This document shows positions 8,980 to 18,600 of a stretch of 64,000 nt of DNA, one piece after another; position 1 is the first letter of the stretch; every line of letters starts with the position of its first letter. This stretch comes from Leifsonia sp. ZF2019. GTDB lineage: Bacteria; Actinomycetota; Actinomycetes; Actinomycetales; Microbacteriaceae. The position numbers and the translations under genes were made by a program. The stretch covers positions 3,348,001 to 3,412,000 of the forward strand of contig NZ_CP065037.1 in the NCBI RefSeq assembly GCF_019924635.1. Direction: 5' to 3'. Under the pieces are notes generated by a model, which was not told where the DNA came from, searched no databases, and saw only the letters and a list, made by a program, of their open reading frames with translations.

Positions 8980-8989
8980 CGGGGTGTCG

Positions 8990-10882
8990 TTACTTCAGGG
9001 GGCCGTAGAGCGGTGCGGTCGCGCGGGCGTGGGTCGCCTGCTCGAAGGCGTACGCGAGGCCGATGATGCCGCTCTCGTCGTAGTCGCGCCCGAGGAACTC
9101 GAGGTTGACGTTGGCGCCCACGATCGGGTTGGTGCCGTCACCCGCGGCGGCCTGCCCCATCGGCACGGTGATGGCCGGCATGCCCGTGTTGGGGCTGAGG
9201 CGCATGTTCGTGCTGATGGTGCTGTACGGCGAACCGCTCGGGTACACGAGCGAGTCCAGGCCGTTGTCGTTCATCAGCTGCGTGACCGTCGCCTGCCCGG
9301 TGGCGATCGCCGTCGTGTGCGTGCCGGACGGACCCGCCCACGCCTGGTACTGCGCGTCCGTCACGTTGTTCCGCGAGGTGTAGATGCTGTTGCGGGAGGT
9401 GACGTTGCGGCCGCTCGCCAGGATGTCGGCGATTGAGCGCGCGGTCACCGTCGGCGCCAGGTGGTTCTGGATGTAGATGTTCAGGTCGTGCTTGAACTCG
9501 TTCGTGCTGCCACTGCCCTCGTTGAGGGTCGCGGTGAACGCTGCCGGGACGGTGGTGAGCTCGACGACGGTCGCGCCCTGCGCCTCCAGCGTCGCCTTGG
9601 CGCTCGCCCAGAGCCGGGTCACGGTGGCGTTGCTGCCGAGCATCGAGGTGACGATGCCGATCCGCTTGCCCTTCAGCGCCTCGGGGTCGAGGGCCGCGGT
9701 GTAGGAGGCGGGCACCTTGCCGGCCTGCTCGGCGGTGATCGGGTCGGCCGCATCCACTCCGGTGACGGCGTCGAGGGCGACGGCCGCGTCGGTGACGCTG
9801 CGGGCGATCGGACCGCCCGTGTCCTGGCTGAGCGCGAGCGGGATGATGCCCTCGCGGCTGGTCAGGCCGACGGTCGGGCGGATGCCGACCAGTGAGTTGT
9901 ATGTCGACGGGACGCGGATGGAGCCGCCGGTGTCGGTGCCGAAACCGATCCCGGCGAGGTTGGCCGCGATCGCCGCACCCGTTCCGCCGCTCGAGCCGCC
10001 CGCGGTCCGCGCCGTGTTGAGCGGGCTGGCGACGAGGAGGGTCTTGCCCGGCTCCTGGCCCGACGAGAACTCCGAGACGAAGCCGTACGCGAACTCGTCG
10101 AGGCTCGCCTTGGCGAGGATGACGGCACCCGCGGCGCGCAGCCCCTTGACCATCGTCGCGTCGTCGCTGGTCTGGTTGCCGTCCCAGCACCCGCAGCCGC
10201 CGGTGGTGGGCATGTCGACGGTGTCGTAGTTGTCCTTCACCGCGATCGGGACGCCGAGGAGCATGCTCGTCATGCCCTTCTCGGCCCGGGTGGCGTCGGC
10301 CTTCGCGGCGATGGTCAGCGCCTGGGGGTTCTCGGCGATGATCGAGTTGAGCGCCCGGCCGCCGGTGCCCGTGTCGACGACGGTGCGGTCGAGGGCGGCG
10401 ATGCGGGCGAGGTACTCCTGCGTGATCTTCACCGACGTCGTCACGCCGGCGTTCATCGCGGCCTGCATGTCGAGGGCGGACGCCTCCACCAGCTGGAAGG
10501 GGCCGTCGTCGTAGATCATGCGGTGCGAGACGCCGACCAGGTCTGCGACGGTGATCGTGCCGTCCCCGTCGAGGTCGGCCTTCGACACGGCCGACCAGCC
10601 GGCGGAGGCGGACGTCTCGCCGAGGTGCGCCGCGACCACGTCGAGGTCTGCGGTGGTGATCTGGCTGTCGCCCGTCAGGTCGGCGGCGGTGTAGTACGGG
10701 GCCAGGAACGCTCCGGTCGTGGGAGCGGGCGCCGGCTCCGCGCTCGCGGCCGGTGCGACGACTGCTCCGGTGGCGACCAGGGCGGCGAGCGCCGCGGCGG
10801 TGGCGGCGGTCGTGGCGACCCGGCGGCCCTTCGTGCGAGTCTGCATGGGGGTGGTGCTCCTCGAGGTCGGTCGGGCGGTCAT
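8990..10882 (-). CDS. Secreted amidase-signature hydrolase with N-terminal dockerin
   Basis: A 630-residue exported amidase. A signal peptide (ending PAASA, about residue 48) is followed by a type I dockerin-like module of two calcium-loop repeats, 'DLTGDSQITTADL' (68-80) and 'DLDGDGTITVADL' (103-115), then an amidase-signature domain (about 125-620). The Ser-cis-Ser-Lys triad is visible: Lys206 in 'VAVKDNYD', Ser287 in 'TAGGSSGG' and Ser311 in 'GTDTGGSIRVP'. Substrate is not readable. The ATG at 10882 overlaps the stop of the cohesin gene (ATGA); a second in-frame ATG at 10846 has its own AGGAG and gives a more standard signal peptide. A dockerin on an amidase next to a cohesin gene implies docking on the cell surface. 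Confidence 0.88.
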   Translation of the reverse strand: MTARPTSRSTTPMQTRTKGRRVATTAATAAALAALVATGAVVAPAASAEPAPAPTTGAFLAPYYTAADLTGDSQITTADLDVVAAHLGETSASAGWSAVSKADLDGDGTITVADLVGVSHRMIYDDGPFQLVEASALDMQAAMNAGVTTSVKITQEYLARIAALDRTVVDTGTGGRALNSIIAENPQALTIAAKADATRAEKGMTSMLLGVPIAVKDNYDTVDMPTTGGCGCWDGNQTSDDATMVKGLRAAGAVILAKASLDEFAYGFVSEFSSGQEPGKTLLVASPLNTARTAGGSSGGTGAAIAANLAGIGFGTDTGGSIRVPSTYNSLVGIRPTVGLTSREGIIPLALSQDTGGPIARSVTDAAVALDAVTGVDAADPITAEQAGKVPASYTAALDPEALKGKRIGIVTSMLGSNATVTRLWASAKATLEAQGATVVELTTVPAAFTATLNEGSGSTNEFKHDLNIYIQNHLAPTVTARSIADILASGRNVTSRNSIYTSRNNVTDAQYQAWAGPSGTHTTAIATGQATVTQLMNDNGLDSLVYPSGSPYSTISTNMRLSPNTGMPAITVPMGQAAAGDGTNPIVGANVNLEFLGRDYDESGIIGLAYAFEQATHARATAPLYGPLK

Positions 10883-11625
10883 CGGGCGTCTCCCGCGCGG
10901 CGGCGGCGGACGGTGAACAGCACGGCGGCGGCGCCCGCGGCGAGCAGCGCCAGCGCGCCGATCACGTACGGGAGCGCGTTCGAGCCGGTGGAGGCGAGGT
11001 CGCCGTCGACCGCGGACGAGCCGCCGGTGCCGCTGGCGCTCGTGCCGGCGTCTCCCGAGCCTCCTGCGGAGGACGTCGGGGTCGGGGTCGGCGAGCTGAC
11101 GGCGGCCGGCGTGATGGTGAGCGCCGGGCTCGTCGCGGCGTTGGCGGACGTGACGACGGCGGAGGCGGAGTCGACCAGCGAGAGCGAGCGGACCGTGAAC
11201 GCCGTGGACCCCGCCGCAGTCGCCCTGAACGTCAGCGTGGAGACGATGTCGCCCGAGAGCGCCGGGGAGGTCCCGAGGCGGGTGTAGACGAGGTCGACCG
11301 ACCCGCTCGCGGTGCGGACCGCGTCGAAGCCGCCCGCGGGGACGACTGCACTGCCGTCGACGTAGGAGACGACGGAGGGGTCGAACGCGAGGACGGCTTC
11401 GTAGCCGAACACGTCGGTGGAGCCGGTGAGGGTCACCGTCACGTCGAAGGTGTCGCCCGCGGTCGCTGTCGTGGGCGCGGAGATCGAGACGCCGGTGACC
11501 GCGGGAGCGGCGAGCGCGGGAGCGGCGAGCGCGGGAGCCGCGGCGCCGATCGCGAGGCCGAGTCCGGCGAGCGCTGCCGCCGTCGCGGCGAGGAGGCGCA
11601 CGTGTCGCCTGGGTTTCTGGTGCAT
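10879..11625 (-). CDS. Cohesin-domain surface protein with LAxTG anchor
   Basis: A 248-residue wall protein. It has a signal peptide (about 1-34), one cohesin-type beta-sandwich (about 43-170; 'SISAPTTATAGDTFDVTVTL', 'FGYEAVLAFDPSVVSYV', 'GDIVSTLTFRA'), a Ser/Thr/Gly/Pro spacer (about 172-205) and a sorting signal: LASTG at 210-214, a hydrophobic helix and an Arg-rich tail. LAxTG is the motif used by class E sortases of actinobacteria. Cohesins bind dockerins; the next gene, sharing an ATGA overlap, encodes a dockerin-bearing amidase, so the pair probably displays that enzyme on the wall. No sortase lies in the window. Confidence 0.87.
   Translation of the reverse strand: MHQKPRRHVRLLAATAAALAGLGLAIGAAAPALAAPALAAPAVTGVSISAPTTATAGDTFDVTVTLTGSTDVFGYEAVLAFDPSVVSYVDGSAVVPAGGFDAVRTASGSVDLVYTRLGTSPALSGDIVSTLTFRATAAGSTAFTVRSLSLVDSASAVVTSANAATSPALTITPAAVSSPTPTPTSSAGGSGDAGTSASGTGGSSAVDGDLASTGSNALPYVIGALALLAAGAAAVLFTVRRRRAGDAR
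11501..11538. repeat. 15-bp tandem repeat in the cohesin signal-peptide region
   Basis: About 2.6 copies of GCGGGAGCGGCGAGC run head to tail. On the coding strand they encode repeated Ala-Pro-Ala-Leu-Ala, placing two or three equivalent signal-peptidase sites next to each other. Length variation by slippage would stay in frame. Confidence 0.7.
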
Positions 11626-11892
11626 TCGGGTGGTGCCTTCCTCTGGGGGCGAAAGGGGGCGCCGATGCGTCCGCCGTCAGCGGCGAGGACGGGGAGACTC
11701 GGAGGCGTCGAGGAGCACGACCTGCGAACGGTCCAGGGCCGGCCGGGGGTGGGCCAGCGGCTGAGGAAGCGGCTCCATCGACACCAGCGACGTTACGGAA
11801 CGACTGTTTCGGGGAGCGCGCGGTCGTGTTTCTGAGACGTTACACAGACTGGGCCGGGCGACTGTGCGGGCCGCGCGACGCGGCGGTCGGCG
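11626..11892. other. Intergenic stretch upstream of the cohesin-amidase operon
   Basis: No gene is recognisable in these 267 bp. The octamer GACGTTAC occurs twice in the same orientation, at 11789-11796 and 11836-11843, 47 bp apart, in a comparatively AT-rich patch that is a plausible promoter/operator zone for the leftward cohesin-amidase operon. This assignment is weak. Confidence 0.3.
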
Positions 11893-12729
11893 TCAGCGGC
11901 GCTGGGCCTTCCAGTAGCCGCAGAAGAGGATGTCCTCCTTCGCGACGCCCGTGGCGATCCAGTGGCGGCGCATGGCGATGGCCAGCGCGGACTCGCCCGC
12001 CACCCAGCCGTAGAAGCGCTCACCGGGGGTCGGCAGGAGGCGCGCGCGGGTTCCTGCCGCGATCCCCGGGACCGCGTGCGGGTCCTTCCGGACGACCCAG
12101 TGCACGTCGACGCCGTCGGGCGAGGAGAGCGGCTGGATGTCGTCGGCGTGCGGGACCTCCAGCACGGCTGTGCCCCTCGTTCCCGCAGCGAGCGTGCTCA
12201 GGATGTTGGCCGCCGCGGGCACGCCGGTCTCGTCGGCGACGAGTCGCACGTGCGCGATGCCTGAGGCCGGCGTGAAGGAGATGCCCTCGTCGACGATGGC
12301 CACCGCGTCGCCGACGGCGCAGGTCTGCGCCCAGCTCGCCGCCGGTCCACTGGTCCCCGCGGCTGCGGACCCGTGCAGCACGAAGTCCACCTCGAGCTCC
12401 GGGCCGTCGACGCCGTCGGGGCGGAACGCGCGCACGGAATAGTTGCGCAGCACCGGCCGCACCGCCTTCGATATCGCCAGATAGCGCGCGAACGCGAAGA
12501 CATCGAGCTTGGCGGGAAGACGGTTGAGCGCGTCCTCGTCCCCTCCGACGGGAAGGAAGAGCCGGAACCACTGGTCTCCACCGAGCGGGACGAAGCGGCT
12601 GATGTCCCCTCCCCCGAGTGTCACGCGCATGAAGCCGGACGAGAGGCGCTGGCGCCGGAGCACGTGCAGCACCAGCAGTTCCGAGCGTTGCGGCTTGATG
12701 CGGGTGGTCTGCATGTTGGTTCGGGCCAC
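11893..12729 (-). CDS. Siderophore-interacting FAD/NAD(P)H ferric-siderophore reductase
   Basis: A 278-residue SIP-family flavoprotein, which reduces ferric siderophores in the cytoplasm to release iron. Visible are the FAD-binding beta-barrel with 'RNYSVRAF' (FAD-contact Arg95/Tyr97/Ser98), the linker 'HVRLVADETGVPAAANIL' typical of the family, and the C-terminal 'FYGWVAGESALAIAMRRHW' and 'FCGYWKAQRR'. I chose the GTG at 12729 because GGAGGG sits seven bases before it; an earlier TTG would overlap that ribosome site. A near-perfect DtxR/IdeR box about 40 bp upstream indicates repression when iron is plentiful. No siderophore genes are adjacent. Confidence 0.92.
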   Translation of the reverse strand: MARTNMQTTRIKPQRSELLVLHVLRRQRLSSGFMRVTLGGGDISRFVPLGGDQWFRLFLPVGGDEDALNRLPAKLDVFAFARYLAISKAVRPVLRNYSVRAFRPDGVDGPELEVDFVLHGSAAAGTSGPAASWAQTCAVGDAVAIVDEGISFTPASGIAHVRLVADETGVPAAANILSTLAAGTRGTAVLEVPHADDIQPLSSPDGVDVHWVVRKDPHAVPGIAAGTRARLLPTPGERFYGWVAGESALAIAMRRHWIATGVAKEDILFCGYWKAQRR

Positions 12730-12769
12730 GGGCTGTCCCTCCAAGGTGGGTCACAGATGAGCCTATTCT

Positions 12770-12788
12770 TTAGGTAAGGCTAACCTAA
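12770..12788 (-). promoter_or_regulatory. DtxR/IdeR iron box
   Basis: TTAGGTAAGGCTAACCTAA is a 19-bp palindrome that differs at one position from the consensus DtxR/IdeR operator (TTAGGTTAGGCTAACCTAA). It lies 41 bp upstream of the siderophore-interacting protein start and about 120 bp before the divergent LuxR regulator, so it may also influence that gene. Confidence 0.93.
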
Positions 12789-12908
12789 TACAACTTTGGT
12801 CACAGAAGTCGTGTCACCCGTATCGGGTGACGCACCGGTCCTGATCCCGCGCCTACGATCCGAAACACGAAGGAGTAACGCGGACGCTCACGACGTCGGG
12901 GGACGTGG

Positions 12909-15455
12909 ATGATCGGAATCTCAGGATGGGCACTCGTGCCCGACGGAGCGACTCGGGTCGACCGTCGCGGGCTCCGTCGTGTCCTGGACGACGGAGAGCG
13001 GCGCGCTGCCGTCGTCTCGATCACCGCGTCGGGCGGCACGGGCAAGACCGCCCTGCTCCGCTCCTGGTGCGACGCCGAGCCGGGAGAGCGCTTCCTCGTC
13101 GAGGTCGACGGTGGGATCGGGCGCACGCGCGTCGGCGGCCGCACCGACTGGCGGAGGGCCCTCGACGGTGTGCGGGCACAACGGCGTCCCGTCACCGCCG
13201 TGATCGACGGCGTCGAGCGCATCCGCACGCACAGCGACCGCGAGCTGCTGCAGGAGGCAGTGCTCGCCTTCGACGCCGCCGTGGTCCTGAGCGGCCGCAC
13301 GCAGCCGGTGGAGCTCGACCGCATATCGGCCGCCCGCCCGCTCATCACGGTCGGTGTCGCGGACCTCGCGTTCGGACAGCGGGAGGCCGACGAACTGCTG
13401 CGATCCGCCGGTGTGCTCCTCCCACCCCAGGACGTCTACGAGTTGGTCGACCGCACCGGCGGGCGGGCCATCACCCTGACCCTGGCCGTGGCCGCCCTCG
13501 CGCGCTCCCGTGACCCGCAGGGCGCGATCCGGCGGCTCACCCACTCCCCCGTCGGCGCCGACGAATACTTCGTGGGCACGCTGCTGCACACGCTCGACGA
13601 GGAGGACGCCGACGCCCTCCTCTCCCTGGCTGCGGTTCCCGCCTTCGGAGTCGGGCTCGCCGCCGAGCTGACCGGGCACGTCGACGCGGGGGCGACCGTC
13701 GAACGGCTCCGCGAGGGCAACGACCTCCTCCAGCGCATCGACGACGGCGAGGAGGGCCACGAATACCGCTTCGACGAGTCGCTGCGCCGTAACCTGCTCG
13801 CCGAGCTGGCCCGGCGCGACGCCCCGCGGCTGGACGGCCTGCGCCGCACCGCCGCGCACTGGTACCTGGCGGGTGGAGACCTGCACCGCGGCCTCGAGCA
13901 CGCGGTCGCCTCCCGGTCGACGGACCTCGTCGAGGACGTCCTCCGCCGCCACGGCCTGGAGATGGTCTTCTCGGGCGACACCGGCCCGGTCCGCGACGCC
14001 CTGGGCGCCCTCGAGGACCGCGGCGTGATGTCCGCGGCCACCGGCCTGCTCGGTGCGCTCGTCACCTCCCCGACCCGGCTCGACTCGGTCCGCATCGACC
14101 ACTTCCTCGCCCTCGCCGAGGAGGAGCCCGCCCGATCCCCCGAGAGCGAACTCGTGCTCGCCGGCATCCTGGGTCTGCGCGGCGACGGTGACACCCAGGC
14201 GGACCGCGATCGCTCCCTGGCCCGGCTCGAGCGCGCGGTGGCGCAGTCGATGCGCCGCCCCGCCGGCGATGGCGGCGCCCTGGCGGTCCTCGACGCCCGC
14301 ATCTTCGCCGAGGCGGCGCGCGCCTCCCTGCTGCTGCGCTCCGGGAGGCCGGGCGAAGCGCTCGAGGCGGCCGACGCGGCCGCCTCGAGCGCGGAGGAGA
14401 CCGGCCTGCCCTGGCTGCAGATGCTGGGGCTCGAGCTGGCCGCAGCAGCGGCCGCAGCGCAGCGGAGCTGGCCGATCGTGCACCACCTCGAGCGGCGGCT
14501 CGCCGGCATCGCCGGCGCCGAACCGAGCACCGACAGCATCGTCGCCGCCAGTGCGCTCCTGCGCGCCGCCGCGGCCGCCTACCAGTCGTGCGAGCCGTTC
14601 CGCTCGGCGCACCTCGCCGACATCGTGCAGGCGCGGTGGCGGGGGCTCGACACCGGCGACGTGATCGGCCCACGTGCCCTGCACCTGCTCTTCCGGCTCG
14701 ACGAAGAGGAGGACCCCCGTGTGGTCTTCGAGGAGATGGAGGACCTCTTCAGCGTCGCTCTGCGGCGCAACCCCCGCACCATCGCGGTGGGGGCTTTCCG
14801 CTTCCTCGACCTGACGATGCACTATCGGGGGCGCGCCGAGGTGCGCGGACTCGTGGAGGTGCTCGATTCGCTGCTCGGCCCGCGATCGGTGGAGGCCGCC
14901 CTGGGCGGGTCCATCGCGCACGAAGGCACGCACACGCAGGACGCGGACGACGCCATGCTGGAGTCCCTCCTGCTGTCCGGCTCACCGGCGTGGCACAGCA
15001 GCAACATCGTCTTCGGCTGGCTGCTCCTCGCTGAACACGCCGCCGAGCGCGGTCGCGAGGATCTGGTCGGCTCCCGCCTGCTGGAGGCGCTGAATGTCGC
15101 CGCGCGCACAGAGACGCGACGACCCTTCCTGGCGCGGGACGGCGCCTTCGCCCGGCTGCTCTCCGAGCGGATCGGGAGCTTCGGCGAGCGCGAGGAGTTC
15201 GCCCGTTCGGTGCTGGAGGCGGTGGAGTCGTTCGGTCTGCGCCCCGCCGGAACCGAGAGCGGCCCGGCGCTGACCGGCAAGGAGCGTGAGCTCCTGCGGG
15301 AGCTGCCGCTGCACCAGAGCATCGGGCAGATCGCCGTGAAGCACAGCATCAGCGCCAACACCGTGAAGACCCATCTGCGCTCGATCTACGCGAAGCTCGA
15401 CGCCCGCGATCGCGCGCACGCCGTCGAGAACGCCCGCTCGCTCGGGCTCCTGTAG
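12909..15455 (+). CDS. Large MalT-like LuxR-family regulator
   Basis: An 848-residue regulator with a STAND-type ATPase. The Walker A loop is 'SGGTGKT' (41-47), 'VTAVIDGVE' near residues 97-105 is a likely Walker B, a long alpha-helical TPR-like middle follows (about 250-760), and a LuxR helix-turn-helix closes the protein (about 783-845; 'LTGKERELLRELPLHQSIGQIAVKHS', 'NTVKTHLRSIYAKL'). Such proteins switch on genes when a ligand releases the ATPase. Its position just upstream of, and in the same direction as, the TIG/SipW surface locus suggests it controls that locus; the ligand is unknown. Confidence 0.9.
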   Translation: MIGISGWALVPDGATRVDRRGLRRVLDDGERRAAVVSITASGGTGKTALLRSWCDAEPGERFLVEVDGGIGRTRVGGRTDWRRALDGVRAQRRPVTAVIDGVERIRTHSDRELLQEAVLAFDAAVVLSGRTQPVELDRISAARPLITVGVADLAFGQREADELLRSAGVLLPPQDVYELVDRTGGRAITLTLAVAALARSRDPQGAIRRLTHSPVGADEYFVGTLLHTLDEEDADALLSLAAVPAFGVGLAAELTGHVDAGATVERLREGNDLLQRIDDGEEGHEYRFDESLRRNLLAELARRDAPRLDGLRRTAAHWYLAGGDLHRGLEHAVASRSTDLVEDVLRRHGLEMVFSGDTGPVRDALGALEDRGVMSAATGLLGALVTSPTRLDSVRIDHFLALAEEEPARSPESELVLAGILGLRGDGDTQADRDRSLARLERAVAQSMRRPAGDGGALAVLDARIFAEAARASLLLRSGRPGEALEAADAAASSAEETGLPWLQMLGLELAAAAAAAQRSWPIVHHLERRLAGIAGAEPSTDSIVAASALLRAAAAAYQSCEPFRSAHLADIVQARWRGLDTGDVIGPRALHLLFRLDEEEDPRVVFEEMEDLFSVALRRNPRTIAVGAFRFLDLTMHYRGRAEVRGLVEVLDSLLGPRSVEAALGGSIAHEGTHTQDADDAMLESLLLSGSPAWHSSNIVFGWLLLAEHAAERGREDLVGSRLLEALNVAARTETRRPFLARDGAFARLLSERIGSFGEREEFARSVLEAVESFGLRPAGTESGPALTGKERELLRELPLHQSIGQIAVKHSISANTVKTHLRSIYAKLDARDRAHAVENARSLGLL

Positions 15456-15635
15456 CCTCCGGCTCACGCGCAGCCGGGCCCTCTCCGCCGTGGCATCCGC
15501 CGGCGTGCGCACGTGCGCGTCGAGGCGCCGGACGGAGACCCGTCGAATCACCCGGTCCGGGCGATTGAGACCCCTCCCCGCTCCAGCGAGGCTCCCTGTA
15601 AGGTCTCTCAATTCTTTCTCGCTGGGGGTTGCATC

Positions 15636-18600
15636 GTGGTATCCAGTCTCGACATCGGCACAGGAGCGCACAGACGCGATGAGAGGAGGTCACGGACCCC
15701 GCGCAGGCTGCTCGGCACCACCGCCGCGGGCGCGGCCGTCGCACTGACGCTCGCGGGTGCGGGCCTGTGGGCCCTGCCCGCGCAGGCAGCCCCCGGCGAC
15801 ACCTCCACCGCGACCGGCCAGTACCTCAGCGGCACGCTGATCGGCCTGGACGCGGCACTGATCGCCTCGCTCGGCGGCGAGGCCGCGGCGAGCACCGGCA
15901 GCGCCGACCAGACCAATGCGAACAACCTGAACGTCGGAGTGCTCGGGGTCGTGAACATCGCGGCTCCCGGCGGCATCCAGATCCCGCTGGACCTCGGCGG
16001 CGCCGGCGTTGTGTCGCAGTACGCGTCGGCACTCCAGAACGGCTCCTCGGTCGGTGCCTCCGGCCTCACCTCCGACTCCGGCGACATCGGCACCGGGATC
16101 ACGCCGAAGCCCGGGATCGCCCCGGGGCCCCTGCACGTGAACCTGGCGCAGGCGGTGTCGTCGCTGGGCCTGCCGACCGCGACCCTCGACGAGCTGGCGC
16201 AGCTCGACCTGTCCTTGGGTGTCACCGGCGCCCGTGCGGCGCAGGCTGCGCCCACCGCACCCACGGGCGCCTACTCGATCGCCGGCGCGGGGCTCAGCTT
16301 CCACAGCGCGACGGTCGCCGGGCTGACCGGCGCGATCGACAGCCAGGTCACCACCGTGCAGAACCTCGTCAACGGGCTCGCGGGAGCGAACGGGACGCTG
16401 GCGAACGCGCTGGGCATCCTCAACATCCCCGGGGTGCTCACCACCACCGCCACCGTCACAGCCTCCGACCTCCAGGCCGCCGTCGCCCCGCTGCTCGCCG
16501 GCGAGATCACGAATCCGGCATACCCGGGTGTGAGCATCAACCTCGGGACCGGGACGGTCACGGTCGACCTCTCGCAGATCACCGGTCTCGAGAGCCAGGC
16601 GCCGAACACCGACATCCTGAGCGCTGCCGTCATCAGCGAGCTGGGCAACCGGATCACGGGCATCCTCGGCGGCCTGATCACACAGGTCCAGACGGTCCTG
16701 ACCAACACGACCAACGCGCTGACGATCGATCTGTCCGCCACCGTGCTCGGACTCCCGGTCGTGACGGTCAACGAGACGATCGGGCAGCTCCTCGCCGGCG
16801 ACACCAGCGGCATCAGCGTGGCGGGCATCGCCGCCGGCATCCCGCTCGGGACGGTCCTCTCCGCCCTGCTGACCCCGCTGAACTCGATCGGCGCCGCCGT
16901 CACCGCCCTCGGACCCGCGGTCCTCGCGCCCGTCGCCGGCACGCTCGTGCCGGCTCTGAACCCGGTGCTGCGTGGAGTCGTCCGGCTGACGGTCAACAAC
17001 CAGGCCACCAGCGGTGGTGTCTTCACGGAGACCGCGCTGCGCGCCTCGGTGCTCCCCGACGCACAGGCGCTCACCCTCAACCTCTCGTCGGCGTCCGTCG
17101 GCCCGAACGCGCTGGCCGTCCCGCCGGTCGTCGACTCGCTCACCCCGACCAGCGGTCCGGCGGCCGGCGGGACCGCGGTGACCATCACCGGGTCCGGCTT
17201 CACCGGCACGACGGTCGTCACCTTCGGCGGAACCGCCGGAACCGCGTTCACCGTCGTGAACGACACCACCATCACCGTCACCACTCCCGCGCATGCGCCC
17301 GGCGCGACCGACGTCGTCGTGAACGGGCCCAACGGCAGCTCGGGACCGGGGACCTTCACCTTCCTCGCGGCACCGACCGTCGGCTCCCTCACCCCGACCA
17401 GCGGGCCGGAGACCGGAGGCACCGCCGTCACCATCACCGGCACCGGGTTCACGGGAGCCACGGGCGTCACCTTCGGCGGAACGGCCGGGACGGCATTCAC
17501 GGTCGTGGACGACACCACCATCACCGTCTCCACTCCCGCGCACGCGCCGGGCGCGGCCGACGTCGTCGTCCAGAGCCCGAACGGAGACTCCGCCCCGGGC
17601 AGCTTCACCTTCGTCGCCCTGCCCGCCATCTCCTCCCTCGCGCCGACGAGCGGACCGGTGACCGGTGGCACGCCCGTCACCATCACCGGCACCGGTTTCA
17701 CGGGAGCCACAGGCGTCACCTTCGACGGGACCCCGGGCGTCGGCTTCAGCGTCGTGAACGACACGACGATCACCGTCGCGAGCCCGGCGCACGCCGCAGG
17801 CCCGGTCGACGTCGTGGTGCAGCACCCGATCGGGGCCTCCGCCCCGGCGACGTTCACCTACCTCCCGCTGCCCGTGATCACCGGCGTCACTCCCGGCAAC
17901 GGGCCAGAGACCGGAGGCACCGCCGTCACCATCACCGGCTCCGGGTTCACCGGCACGACGGGCGTGACGTTCGGCGGCACCCCTGGTGCGAACGTGGTCG
18001 TCGTCGATGACGGCACCATCACCGTCACCAGCCCGGGACACGCACCCGGCGCGGTCGACGTCATCGTCACCACGCCGGCCGGCGACTCGGCCCCCGGCGA
18101 CTTCACCTACGACCCGGTGGTGGGCCCGCCCGCCATCGGCACGATCGCCCCCGACCACGGGCCGGAGACCGGAGGCACCGCCGTCACCATCACCGGCAGC
18201 GGGTTCACCGGCGCGACCGGGGTGACGTTCGACGGCACCACGGGGACCGCGTTCACCGTGGTCGACGCCAACACGATCACGGTCACCACGCCGGCGCACG
18301 CCCCGGGACCGGTGGATGTGGTCGTCACCAGCGGCGGCGGCGACTCCGCTCCGGGCGCCTTCACGTTCGACCAGCTGCCGGCGATCGCCTCGGTGACCCC
18401 CGACAGCGGACCGGAGACCGGAGGCACCGCCGTCACCATCACGGGCACCGGGTTCACCGGCGCGACCGGGGTCACCTTCGGCGGAACCGCCGGAACCGCG
18501 TTCACCGTCGTGAACGACACCACCATCACCGCGACCACCCCGCCCGGCACTCCCGGCACCGTGGATGTCGTGGTCCAGCACCCGAACGGAGACTCCCAGC

